64,000 nucleotides of DNA from assembly GCA_963699215.1 (NCBI GenBank), contig OY969422.1, forward strand, positions 2,170,001 to 2,234,000, given 5' to 3'. Every line of letters begins with the position of its first letter. Position 1 is the first letter of the stretch. This DNA comes from VRUE01 sp963699215 (GTDB lineage: Bacteria > Actinomycetota > Thermoleophilia > Solirubrobacterales > 70-9). Under the pieces are notes generated by a model, which was not told the origin of the DNA, did not search any database, and saw only the letters and a program-made list of their open reading frames with translations. Both the position numbers and the translations under genes were made by a program. Of the stretch, positions 49,778 through 56,961 are shown piece after piece.

Positions 49778-50009
49778 GGGCTGCGGGCGATCATGGCAAG
49801 CGAGGCAGATGCCAACCGCCCCAAAGCACGCGTCTTCCCCGCTATATGCGCACGTATCCCGCCAAGAGCGGCCTGCATGTCGCGCGACCGGCTCGGCTTC
49901 GCCGGGTCCGCCGTGCCGGATCGGCGACCGGCGCCGATCTACCCCAGCGCCGGTCAGCCAACCGCGGCCACCGATGACGCAGCTCTTTCGAGCCGCGTCG
50001 GCTAAACCG
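49778..50009. other. 232-nt intergenic region upstream of dnaE
   Basis: No ORF of note. CTATATGCGCACG occurs at 49842-49854; on the minus strand it gives CATATAG, a possible -10 for dnaE about 60 nt upstream of the start. The same 13-mer is found again at 50913-50925. GATCGGCG/CGCCGATC forms a short hairpin at about 49919-49939. Confidence 0.4.
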
Positions 50010-50645
50010 CTAGGCGATTTCGTATGTTCCCGCGTCCGGTCCGACGACCTGAAGGGTGCCTACCAAGGTCGCTTTCGAGCCGGGATTGGGGCTGAGAGCA
50101 GTATCGATCCTCACTTCGCCGCCCAACGCCACAGTGCCGATCGCTTTGACTTTGTTCGGCGTCATCGTCACGTTTTTGAATGTAATGTCATTTTGTTTCG
50201 TAAAGCATTCTGGAGCGCCTGCCTTCGTTTTGTAGGTCTGGTGAATCGTGCCTGCGGTGATTGTGAAGTTTCCTGCATCAACGGCCACTGCGAAGGTCGC
50301 CGGTGTCGGTTCGTCGGTTTCGATTTCGCAGTTCGAGTAGGGGTTGCCGAAGCTTGCGCAGGTGCTTGTTGTGATCGTGAATGAGGTCACTTTGATCGTT
50401 GCTCCATCGATTGTGACGGTGGCGTGCATGACGCATTCGACGCCCGAACCGAGGGCTTCAAACCTGGTCTTGTCATAGACGACCCCTTCGCCGAGAACTG
50501 TTGGTGTGCTTCTGAGTTCGATTTCTTTGTCGTTTACCCCTTGCCCTTCGTCTTTGATTTCCGCCCCCGACGCCACAGCAGGCCCCGCAAAAGCCGCCAA
50601 CGCCAACGCCATGCCCCCTAGCAGCAGAATCCTCTTGACCCTCAT
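50010..50645 (-). CDS. Secreted hypothetical protein with lower G+C
   Basis: 211 residues from ATG 50645. A signal peptide (RVKRILLLGGMALALAAFAG, cut after VASGA) precedes a Thr-rich beta-type domain with three Cys (VECVMH, TSTCASFG, SNCEIE) plus PECFTK. I do not recognise the family. The codons use T in the third position (for example GTT, GCT, TTT) far more than the neighbours, so the gene may have been acquired or be under weak selection. It probably acts outside the cell. Confidence 0.6.
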   Translation of the reverse strand: MRVKRILLLGGMALALAAFAGPAVASGAEIKDEGQGVNDKEIELRSTPTVLGEGVVYDKTRFEALGSGVECVMHATVTIDGATIKVTSFTITTSTCASFGNPYSNCEIETDEPTPATFAVAVDAGNFTITAGTIHQTYKTKAGAPECFTKQNDITFKNVTMTPNKVKAIGTVALGGEVRIDTALSPNPGSKATLVGTLQVVGPDAGTYEIA

Positions 50646-50940
50646 CTCAGTGCCTTTCCTCGCCTGTGGATCGTCTGAGCGTCCTCTCGGACACCGCCAG
50701 GTCTAACCGCAGGAATCGGGGCGGTCAAAGAACGGCGCGATATGTGTCGCCGGGCGCGGTATGAGAAAGCTCGCCCTGCGCATTTGCCCTGCACCCTCCG
50801 CCTGTCGAAGAAGCGAGTGCACAACCCTGCGCACTCTGGAATCGAGACCTGGGATCCGCAAAGCAAGCCCCCGGCCGGAGCAGGGGGGGCTGGCCGGGGG
50901 GCGCTCTCCCGGCTATATGCGCACGGAAGTGTGGCGGCGG
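50646..50940. other. 295-nt intergenic region upstream of the secreted-protein gene
   Basis: No credible ORF. Contains GAGTGC/GCACTC (50815-50820 with 50831-50836), a weak inverted repeat, and a second copy of CTATATGCGCACG at 50913-50925, also found upstream of dnaE. Confidence 0.4.
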
Positions 50941-52026
50941 CTACTCGACTCGATCGGGCGCGCTGGCGCGGCTCCCCGAAGGGGCCTTGAGCGCCCGGCG
51001 ACGGAACCGAACCCGGGGCTTGGTCCGAGCCAGCGTGCCAGCGGCGAGCGGATGCGTAGCCGCGTCGAAGAAGAAGACCTTCTCCGTTTTCAGCTTGCCC
51101 CAGATGGCGGACCGGAGTTCGCGCATCTCCTGCGCATCCCCGTCGACCACCGAGATCGCCACCGGTCGCTCGGGGTTGGCATTGATCGCTTCGATCAGAT
51201 GCCGGTCCTGCTTGCCCAGCGCGTGGCCGAAGACGAGCAGCGGCCCCGACCGGGATTCGAAGTCCTCGTAGACGTGCAGGAGATAGTCGTTGGCTTCGAT
51301 CGCCCTGAGCTTGTCGCGAGCATCCCCCTCCGAGATCAGCAACGGCCGGGCTTCGGGGTCGCCGGGCACCGGCTCGCCGAACTGGTCGAGCAGGGTGCGG
51401 TCGTCGGCGACCAGCTTCCGCGTCGTCCCGGAGCCGTCGACGATCAAGTGAAGCGCGCCGTGCATGTAGTAGATCGGCTTGTTGCCGGGACGGATCCCGC
51501 AGTTGTCCGGGTCGAAGGAGCCCTGCGCGCCCCAGAAGCAGTCGCGGAAGTCGCCGTACCTCTCTTCGTAGCCGATCGCCCAGTAGACGATCAGGTCGTA
51601 GCAGGTGCTGAAGATCGCCTTGTAGCAACCCAGCTCTTCCTTGATCGCCTCGAGCGAGACCCCGGGCACTTCCGAGCGGGAGAGATGCACGCTCCGGACC
51701 GCCTCGCCGAGCGCGGTCTGCACGCTCCTGAACCGTTGCCTGTGGGCAAGGGCGCGCTCGTCGAGGATGCCGGCGATCGAGATCGCGTCGCTGAGCTTGC
51801 CCAGGACCACCTCGAAGTTGGTGGTCTCGAAGCGCTCGAACATCGCCAGATCCAGCTCGTCGAGCCCGCCCCGGGCCGAGCCCTTTTCGGCCTCCTCGTA
51901 GAGCGAGTCGTAGGCGAATCTCTCCGAGACGTTGATCGAGAGGCCGTTGCCGACGAGGAGCGTCTCCCAGCCCATGTCGGCAATTTCTCTCCAGTGATAC
52001 AGGACATCTGCGGGGTGATCTGCCAT
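50941..52026 (-). CDS. SIR2-like protein (resembles DUF4917)
   Basis: 361 residues. The motifs of the SIR2-like fold appear in order: LLVGNGLSINVS (26-30 for GNGLS), STCYDLIVYW (140-149, the Asn/Asp-Tyr-Asp region), YYMHGALHL (His-Gly at 189-190) and LVFGHALGKQDRHL (266-274). This layout fits NAD-binding SIR2-like proteins, several of which are NADases in phage defence. The match to DUF4917 is from memory. It stands alone, with no TIR, Argonaute or nuclease neighbour. The C-terminal 40 residues are basic and probably disordered. Confidence 0.65.
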   Translation of the reverse strand: MADHPADVLYHWREIADMGWETLLVGNGLSINVSERFAYDSLYEEAEKGSARGGLDELDLAMFERFETTNFEVVLGKLSDAISIAGILDERALAHRQRFRSVQTALGEAVRSVHLSRSEVPGVSLEAIKEELGCYKAIFSTCYDLIVYWAIGYEERYGDFRDCFWGAQGSFDPDNCGIRPGNKPIYYMHGALHLIVDGSGTTRKLVADDRTLLDQFGEPVPGDPEARPLLISEGDARDKLRAIEANDYLLHVYEDFESRSGPLLVFGHALGKQDRHLIEAINANPERPVAISVVDGDAQEMRELRSAIWGKLKTEKVFFFDAATHPLAAGTLARTKPRVRFRRRALKAPSGSRASAPDRVE

Positions 52027-52130
52027 CGGCGGCGGTCAGGATATGCAGCGCTCGTGGCAAGCGCCACCATTTTTGTTGCATTTTGGGCAACTCGACGAAT
52101 AGACGAAGGGGGCGAGCCACGGCGAATCGG

Positions 52131-52182
52131 CCCTAAATTCGCCCTAAAAGCAGCGGGGAACTGCTCTCCGCCGGGCTAACAT
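52131..52182 (+). promoter_or_regulatory. Promoter of the two-component operon with direct repeats
   Basis: CCCTAAA occurs at 52131-52137 and 52142-52148, exactly 11 nt apart, the spacing used by OmpR-family regulators. TAACAT (52177-52182) ends 6 nt before the GTG start of the response regulator, so the transcript may be leaderless. The repeats lie at about -60 to -40 and could be an autoregulatory site. Confidence 0.45.
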
Positions 52183-52188
52183 CGCTGC

Positions 52189-52884
52189 GTGCTTGCGAAC
52201 GAGATCGATTCGGCTGGCGGGCGAGTGCTCGTCGTCGAGGACGACGAGGAGATCGCCGACGTGCTGCGGCGGTCGCTGCGTAGCGAGGGCTACGAGGTGC
52301 GGACCTCGGGCGACGGGGTCGAGGCGCTCGACGTCGCGACGGGGTTCGCGCCGGACCTGGTCGTGCTCGACCTCGGCCTGCCCCGGCTCGACGGGGTCGA
52401 GGTCTGCCGGCAGCTGCGCGCCGACAGCGACGTGCCGATCCTGATGCTGACCGCGCGCGCCGAGACCGAGGATCGCGTCAGTGGCCTCGACAGCGGCGCC
52501 GACGACTACCTGGTGAAGCCGTTCGAGCGCAAGGAGCTGCTGGCCCGGATCCGGGCGCTGCTGCGTCGCCGCCCCCCGCGCGGCGCGGCCTCGCTGCAGG
52601 TCGGCGACCTCATGCTCAATCCGGACACGCGCGAGGTGCGGCGCGGCGCGCGGGATATCGAGCTGACCAACCGCGAGTTCGAGCTGCTCGAGTACCTGAT
52701 GCACAACGAGCGCCTCGTCGTCTCGCGCGAGCGCTTGCTCGACGAGGTCTGGGGCTATGACCCGATGGCGGCGACCAACACGATCGACGTCTTCGTCTCC
52801 AACCTGCGCCGCAAGCTCGAGGCGGGCGACGAGACGCGGCTCCTGCACACCAAACGCGGCGCCGGCTACGTCCTGAAGGGGTAG
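52189..52884 (+). CDS. OmpR-family response regulator (MprA-like)
   Basis: 231 residues from GTG 52189. The receiver has the acidic pair in RVLVVEDDEE, the phosphoacceptor Asp in DLVVLDLGLPRLDG and Lys in DDYLVKPFERKEL. The C-terminal winged helix has LTNREFELLEYLMHNE and TIDVFVSNLRRKLE. It is closest in style to the MprA/PrrA group of actinobacteria. The kinase gene starts 2 nt after its stop. Direct repeats upstream suggest autoregulation. Confidence 0.92.
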   Translation: MLANEIDSAGGRVLVVEDDEEIADVLRRSLRSEGYEVRTSGDGVEALDVATGFAPDLVVLDLGLPRLDGVEVCRQLRADSDVPILMLTARAETEDRVSGLDSGADDYLVKPFERKELLARIRALLRRRPPRGAASLQVGDLMLNPDTREVRRGARDIELTNREFELLEYLMHNERLVVSRERLLDEVWGYDPMAATNTIDVFVSNLRRKLEAGDETRLLHTKRGAGYVLKG

Positions 52885-52886
52885 GG

Positions 52887-54308
52887 ATGAACCCGCGCAA
52901 GTGGCCTGTGCGCTGGCGGCTCGCCGCCACCTCGGCCGGGCTGACCCTGGCGATCCTGCTGGTCTTCGGCGCCGTGATCGGCGGCGCCGCGACGCAGCGC
53001 GTCCGCAGCGAATTCAACCGCGAGGTCGACGCCGCCGCGCAGACCCTGGCCGCCGAACTGCGCATCGTCAACACGATCACCGGCGCCTACCTGATCCGCG
53101 GGCCGGGCCTCGACGACTTCGCCCTGCCCAACGACGCCAGCGTGCGTGTCTTCGACGCCAGCGGCGCCCTGCTCACCCAGAGCAGCAACGCCGCTGACCT
53201 GGGGCCGCCAGAGCAGGGGGTCAACGAGCTCGACGGCATGCGGGTCGCGACGGCGCGGATCGGTAGCGGCAGCGGCAGCCTGACCGGCTACGTGCAGTAC
53301 GCGCGCAACTTCGAGCACGTCGACTCGACAATCGACCGACTCTGGCTCTTCGTCGCCGCCGGGGTGATCGGCGGCACCCTGCTCGCCAGCCTCGCCGGGC
53401 TGGCGATCGCGCGGCGCGCGATGCGGCCGATCTCCTCGCTGACCGCGAGCGCCCGTGAGATCGCCGCCACCGGCGACCTCTCCCGCCACATGCCCGAGCC
53501 GCCCGTCGACGACGAGGTCGGCGAGCTGGCGCGGACGCTGGAGCAGATGATCCGCTCCCTCGACCTGGCCCGTTCGGAGCGCGAAGCCGCGCTGAAGCGG
53601 CAGCGCGAGTTCGTCGCCGACGCCTCGCACGAGCTGCGCACCCCCCTGACCAGCATCCTCGCCAACCTCGAGCTGCTGCAGGTCTCGCTGGAGGAGCCCG
53701 GCCACGAGGACGAGCAGACGATGGTCGACTCGGCGCTGCGCTCCTCCAATCGCATGGGCCGTCTGGTCGGGGACCTGCTCCTGCTCGCCCGCGCCGACGC
53801 CGGCCGAATCGGCGCGCGCACCCGCTGCGACCTGGCTGAGGCGGCCGGCGAGGCGGCGGCGGAGGTTGCGCCGACGATCGGCGAACGCGAGCTCAGGGTC
53901 GAGAACGAGCGCGCCCTGCCGGTCGACGGCAACCCCGACGAGCTGCACCGGATGGTCCTCAACCTGCTCGACAACGCCGTCCGCCATACGCCCCCCAACT
54001 CGAGAATCGAGCTGCGCCTGCAGGCCGAGGGCCCCTACGCGGTGGTCGAGGTCGGCGACGACGGCCCGGGCGTGCCGCCGGAGCTGCGCGAGCAGATCTT
54101 CGAGCGCTTCGTCCGTGGCGAGGGTCCGGCCGACACCGCGGTTGGCGGCGGCAGCGGCCTCGGCCTGGCGATCGTCAGCGCGGTAGCCGCGTCGCACGGA
54201 GGCAGCGCCGAAGTCGGCGAGTCCGAGCTGGGCGGCGCCCTCTTCCGCGTCCGCCTGCCGCTGAGGAAGTCTGAGCGGGGAATTAAGCCCGCTTTAGACC
54301 GGCTTTAG
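52887..54308 (+). CDS. Sensor histidine kinase (MprB-like)
   Basis: 473 residues. An N-terminal helix (about 15-38), an outside domain of about 120 residues, a second helix (about 150-172), a HAMP domain (RRAMRPISSLTASAREIAATG), the H-box His in FVADASHELRTPLTSI, the N-box NLLDNAVRHTPPN and G boxes (GDDGPGVPPEL, GSGLGLAIV). It should phosphorylate the regulator encoded 2 nt upstream. The signal is unknown; MprB relatives respond to envelope stress. The 3' end forms a hairpin with the downstream bases. Confidence 0.92.
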   Translation: MNPRKWPVRWRLAATSAGLTLAILLVFGAVIGGAATQRVRSEFNREVDAAAQTLAAELRIVNTITGAYLIRGPGLDDFALPNDASVRVFDASGALLTQSSNAADLGPPEQGVNELDGMRVATARIGSGSGSLTGYVQYARNFEHVDSTIDRLWLFVAAGVIGGTLLASLAGLAIARRAMRPISSLTASAREIAATGDLSRHMPEPPVDDEVGELARTLEQMIRSLDLARSEREAALKRQREFVADASHELRTPLTSILANLELLQVSLEEPGHEDEQTMVDSALRSSNRMGRLVGDLLLLARADAGRIGARTRCDLAEAAGEAAAEVAPTIGERELRVENERALPVDGNPDELHRMVLNLLDNAVRHTPPNSRIELRLQAEGPYAVVEVGDDGPGVPPELREQIFERFVRGEGPADTAVGGGSGLGLAIVSAVAASHGGSAEVGESELGGALFRVRLPLRKSERGIKPALDRL

Positions 54309-54323
54309 CGGCCGGGCTTAATT
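54281..54323 (+). terminator. Hairpin overlapping the kinase gene end
   Basis: AATTAAGCCCG at 54281-54291 pairs perfectly with CGGGCTTAATT at 54313-54323, with CCGCT/AGCGG inside; TT follows. CTTTAG occurs twice inside, 11 nt apart (54292 and 54303), the second ending in the kinase stop codon. Terminator is most likely. Confidence 0.55.
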
Positions 54324-54343
54324 TTCCGACAGGACGAGACACA

Positions 54344-54390
54344 AGAGGCCCGCCGGCTCTCCCCAACGCGACCGGCGGGCCTCTTTTTTG
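54344..54390 (+). terminator. Rho-independent terminator of the two-component operon
   Basis: AGAGGCCCGCCGG pairs perfectly with CCGGCGGGCCTCT, 13 bp around a 15-nt loop, followed by a run of T. It is the only hairpin with a clear T-run in the window. The stem could also end rnj transcription from the other side, but that side has no T-run. Confidence 0.85.
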
Positions 54391-54397
54391 CGCCTCG

Positions 54398-56059
54398 TCA
54401 GACCTCGACGACGACCGGCAGGATCATCGGGCGGCTGCGCAGCTTCTCGTAGATCAGCTTGGCGATCGCGTCGTGGAGGTCTTCCTGGATCAGGTGCAGC
54501 TCACGGGTCCCGGCCTCGGCGGCGTCCTCGAGCGAGTCCTCGACCACGTCCTTCAGCTCGTCGACGAGGGCCTCCTCCCCATCCGGAAGGGCGACTCCGC
54601 GGATGATCGCCTCGGGATCGGCGACGACGCTGCCGTCGTCGGAGGAGATGGTCGCGACGACGATGAAGATGCCGTCGGCGGAGATCTCGCGGCGGTCGCG
54701 CAGCGCGACGTCGTCGGGCTCGCCGACGTTGACCCCGTCGACGTAGACCACGCCGGCATGGATGTCCTTGCCGAATCGCGCCCCCTCCGCATCGACCTCG
54801 AGCGGCAGCCCGTTGCGGCCCTGGAAGACGTTCTCCGGATCGATACCAACCGAATGGGCGAGCTCGGCGTGCAGGCGCAACCGCTGGTGGTCGCCGTGGA
54901 CCGGCATCACGTAGCGAGGTTTGGTCAGGTTGAGCATCAGCTTGAGCTCCTCCTGCCAGCCGTGGCCGGAAGCGTGGATCGGCGCCTCCTTGGCGGTCAC
55001 GACCGAGGCGCCGATCTCGTAGATTCGGTCGATCGTTTCGTTGACGGCGCGCTCGTTGCCCGGCACCGGCGTCGCCGAGAAGACGACCGTGTCGCCCGAG
55101 TGCAGCTCGACGTCGCGGTGGTCGTTGTTGGCCATCCGCCGCAGAGCGGAGAGCGGCTCGCCCTGGCTGCCGGTCGAGATCACGACCACCTTCTCGTCGG
55201 GGAAGTCCTCGATCTCGCGCGGCTGGATGAAGAGGCCCGACGGCGCTTCGGCGATACCGAGGCTGGAGGCGATGTTGAAGTTCTTGCGCATCGAACGGCC
55301 GACCAGGGCGACGCGCCGGTCGAGCTTCACCGCGGCGTCGATCACCTGCTGCACCCGGTGGATGTTGGAGGCGAAGGAGGTGACGATGATGCGCCCCTCG
55401 CAGCCGCCGAAGGTCTCCAGCAGGGCCGGCCCGACGCTCGACTCCGACGGGGCGATTCCCGGCCGATCGGCGTTGGTCGAGTCGCCGCAGAGCAGCAGCA
55501 GGCCTTCCCGGCCCAGCTCGGCGAGCCGCGAGATGTCGGCCGGGCGGCCGTCGACCGGCGTCTGGTCGAACTTGTAGTCGCCGGTCATCAGGACCTTGCC
55601 GAGCTCGGTGTCGAGGATGACGCCGCGCGCATCGGGAATCGAGTGCGAGAGGTGGACCAGCTCCAGCTCGAACGGCCCGGCCTGGACCTTCTGACCGGCC
55701 GGCAGCTCCTCCAGCGGCGCGTCCTTGAGCTTGTGCTCGTCGAGCTTGGAGCGGACCATGCCGATCGTCAGCATCCCCCCGTAGATCACCGGCGGCATGC
55801 CGATCTCGCGCAGCACATAGGGCAGCGCGCCGACGTGGTCCTCGTGCCCGTGGGTGAGGACGATCGCTTCGATGTCCTCGGCGCGCTCGCGCAGGTAGGA
55901 GAAGTCGGGCAGGACGAGGTCGATGCCGAGCATCTCAGCCGTCGGGAACATCAGCCCGGTGTCGACGACGACGATCTTCCCGTCGTACTCGACCACGGCC
56001 ATGTTCTTGCCGATCTCACCCAGGCCGCCGAGCGGCAGCACTCGCAGCTTCGACGCCAT
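54398..56059 (-). CDS. rnj: Ribonuclease J
   Basis: 553 residues. A metallo-beta-lactamase/beta-CASP nuclease with 5'-3' exonuclease and endonuclease activity on RNA. It starts LRVLPLGGLGEIGKNMAVVE; metal ligands are in LTHGHEDHVGALPYVL, LVHLSHSIPDARG, LMTGDYKFDQTPVDG, and the beta-CASP region HASGHGWQEELKLM and MPVHGDHQRLRLH. The C-terminal dimer domain is present. It follows dapA by 4 nt, the usual actinobacterial dapA-rnj order. Confidence 0.95.
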   Translation of the reverse strand: MASKLRVLPLGGLGEIGKNMAVVEYDGKIVVVDTGLMFPTAEMLGIDLVLPDFSYLRERAEDIEAIVLTHGHEDHVGALPYVLREIGMPPVIYGGMLTIGMVRSKLDEHKLKDAPLEELPAGQKVQAGPFELELVHLSHSIPDARGVILDTELGKVLMTGDYKFDQTPVDGRPADISRLAELGREGLLLLCGDSTNADRPGIAPSESSVGPALLETFGGCEGRIIVTSFASNIHRVQQVIDAAVKLDRRVALVGRSMRKNFNIASSLGIAEAPSGLFIQPREIEDFPDEKVVVISTGSQGEPLSALRRMANNDHRDVELHSGDTVVFSATPVPGNERAVNETIDRIYEIGASVVTAKEAPIHASGHGWQEELKLMLNLTKPRYVMPVHGDHQRLRLHAELAHSVGIDPENVFQGRNGLPLEVDAEGARFGKDIHAGVVYVDGVNVGEPDDVALRDRREISADGIFIVVATISSDDGSVVADPEAIIRGVALPDGEEALVDELKDVVEDSLEDAAEAGTRELHLIQEDLHDAIAKLIYEKLRSRPMILPVVVEV

Positions 56060-56063
56060 CGCG

Positions 56064-56939
56064 CTAGCTGCCCACCGCTATGCCGACTGCGTCGAGCGCC
56101 GCGCGCATCGCCGCGCGCTGCTGTGCGTCCGCTTCCACCAGGGGCAGCCGCAGGCCGCCGGAGGGGATCAGGCCGGTCATCTCCAACCCCGCCTTGAGCG
56201 GGATCGGGTTGGTGACGCCGAGGACGCTCGTAGAGCTCCGCCAGGCCGCCGTCGATCTCGCGCGCCCGGGCCAGATCGCCGGCCTGCGCCGCATCCCACA
56301 TCTCCCGCATCTGCGGGCCGACCAGATGAGAGGCGACGAGGATGCCGCCCGCGCCGCCGAGCTCCAGGGTACGCCAGGAAGGCGTCGTCGTTGCCGGCGA
56401 GGAGCGCCATGCCCTCGATCTGCTGCAGCTCGTCGTTGTTGGCCTGCTTGACCGCGATCACGTTGTCGATCCGGGCGATCTCCGCCAGCAGCCCGGGCGG
56501 CGACGTTGATCACCACCCGCGAGGGGATGTTGTAGGCGATCAGGGGCAGGTCCGGGACGGCCGCGGCGATCGCCTCGAAGTGAGCGAGGATCCCGGCCGG
56601 ATTGGGCTTGTTGTAGTAGGGCGTGACGACGAGCGCCGCCTCGGCGCCGGCCGCAGAAGCCGCCTTCGTCAACTCGACCGAGTGACGCGTGTCGTTGGTG
56701 CCGGTGCCGCAGATCACCGTCGCCCGCTCCCCCACCTCGTCGACGACCGCCCGCAGCAGCGAGATGTGCTCGCGGTCGTCGAGCGTCGCCGCCTCGCCGG
56801 TGGAGCCGGCGACGACGACGCCGTGCGAGCCATGCTCGACCAGGTGGGCGGCGAGCTGGCGAGCCGCCGCCTCGTCGACCGCTCCCCTCGGCTCGAATGG
56901 GGTCGCCATCGCAGTTATCACGCCGCGGATCTCGCTCAT
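56064..56939 (-). CDS. dapA: 4-Hydroxy-tetrahydrodipicolinate synthase, with three frameshifts
   Basis: A class I aldolase-type enzyme that condenses pyruvate with aspartate semialdehyde for lysine and diaminopimelate. The first frame has GVITAMATPFEPRG, VVAGSTGEAATLDD, and VVTPYYNKPNP with the catalytic Tyr. The frame then breaks near 56500, where NVAPGLLAEIARIDN is expected; the Schiff-base Lys follows in VIAVKQAN. It breaks again near 56370 (LELGGAGGIL expected) and near 56230 (VLGVTNPIPLKAGL resumes). Each break is fixed by removing one base, giving 290 residues, normal for DapA. All motifs remain, so sequencing error is the best reading. Confidence 0.85.
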   Translation of the reverse strand: MSEIRGVITAMATPFEPRGAVDEAAARQLAAHLVEHGSHGVVVAGSTGEAATLDDREHISLLRAVVDEVGERATVICGTGTNDTRHSVELTKAASAAGAEAALVVTPYYNKPNPAGILAHFEAIAAAVPDLPLIAYNIPSRVVINVAARAAGGDRPDRQRDRGQAGQQRRAAADRGHGAPRRQRRRLPGVPWSSAARAASSSPLIWSARRCGRCGMRRRPAIWPGRARSTAAWRSSTSVLGVTNPIPLKAGLEMTGLIPSGGLRLPLVEADAQQRAAMRAALDAVGIAVGS

Positions 56940-56961
56940 CGCAGGCAGGGTATCGGGGCGG

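Noticed and set aside
56064..56939. dapA as a pseudogene
   Set aside because: All motifs persist across the shifted frames and three one-base changes restore a normal-length protein, which fits sequence error better.
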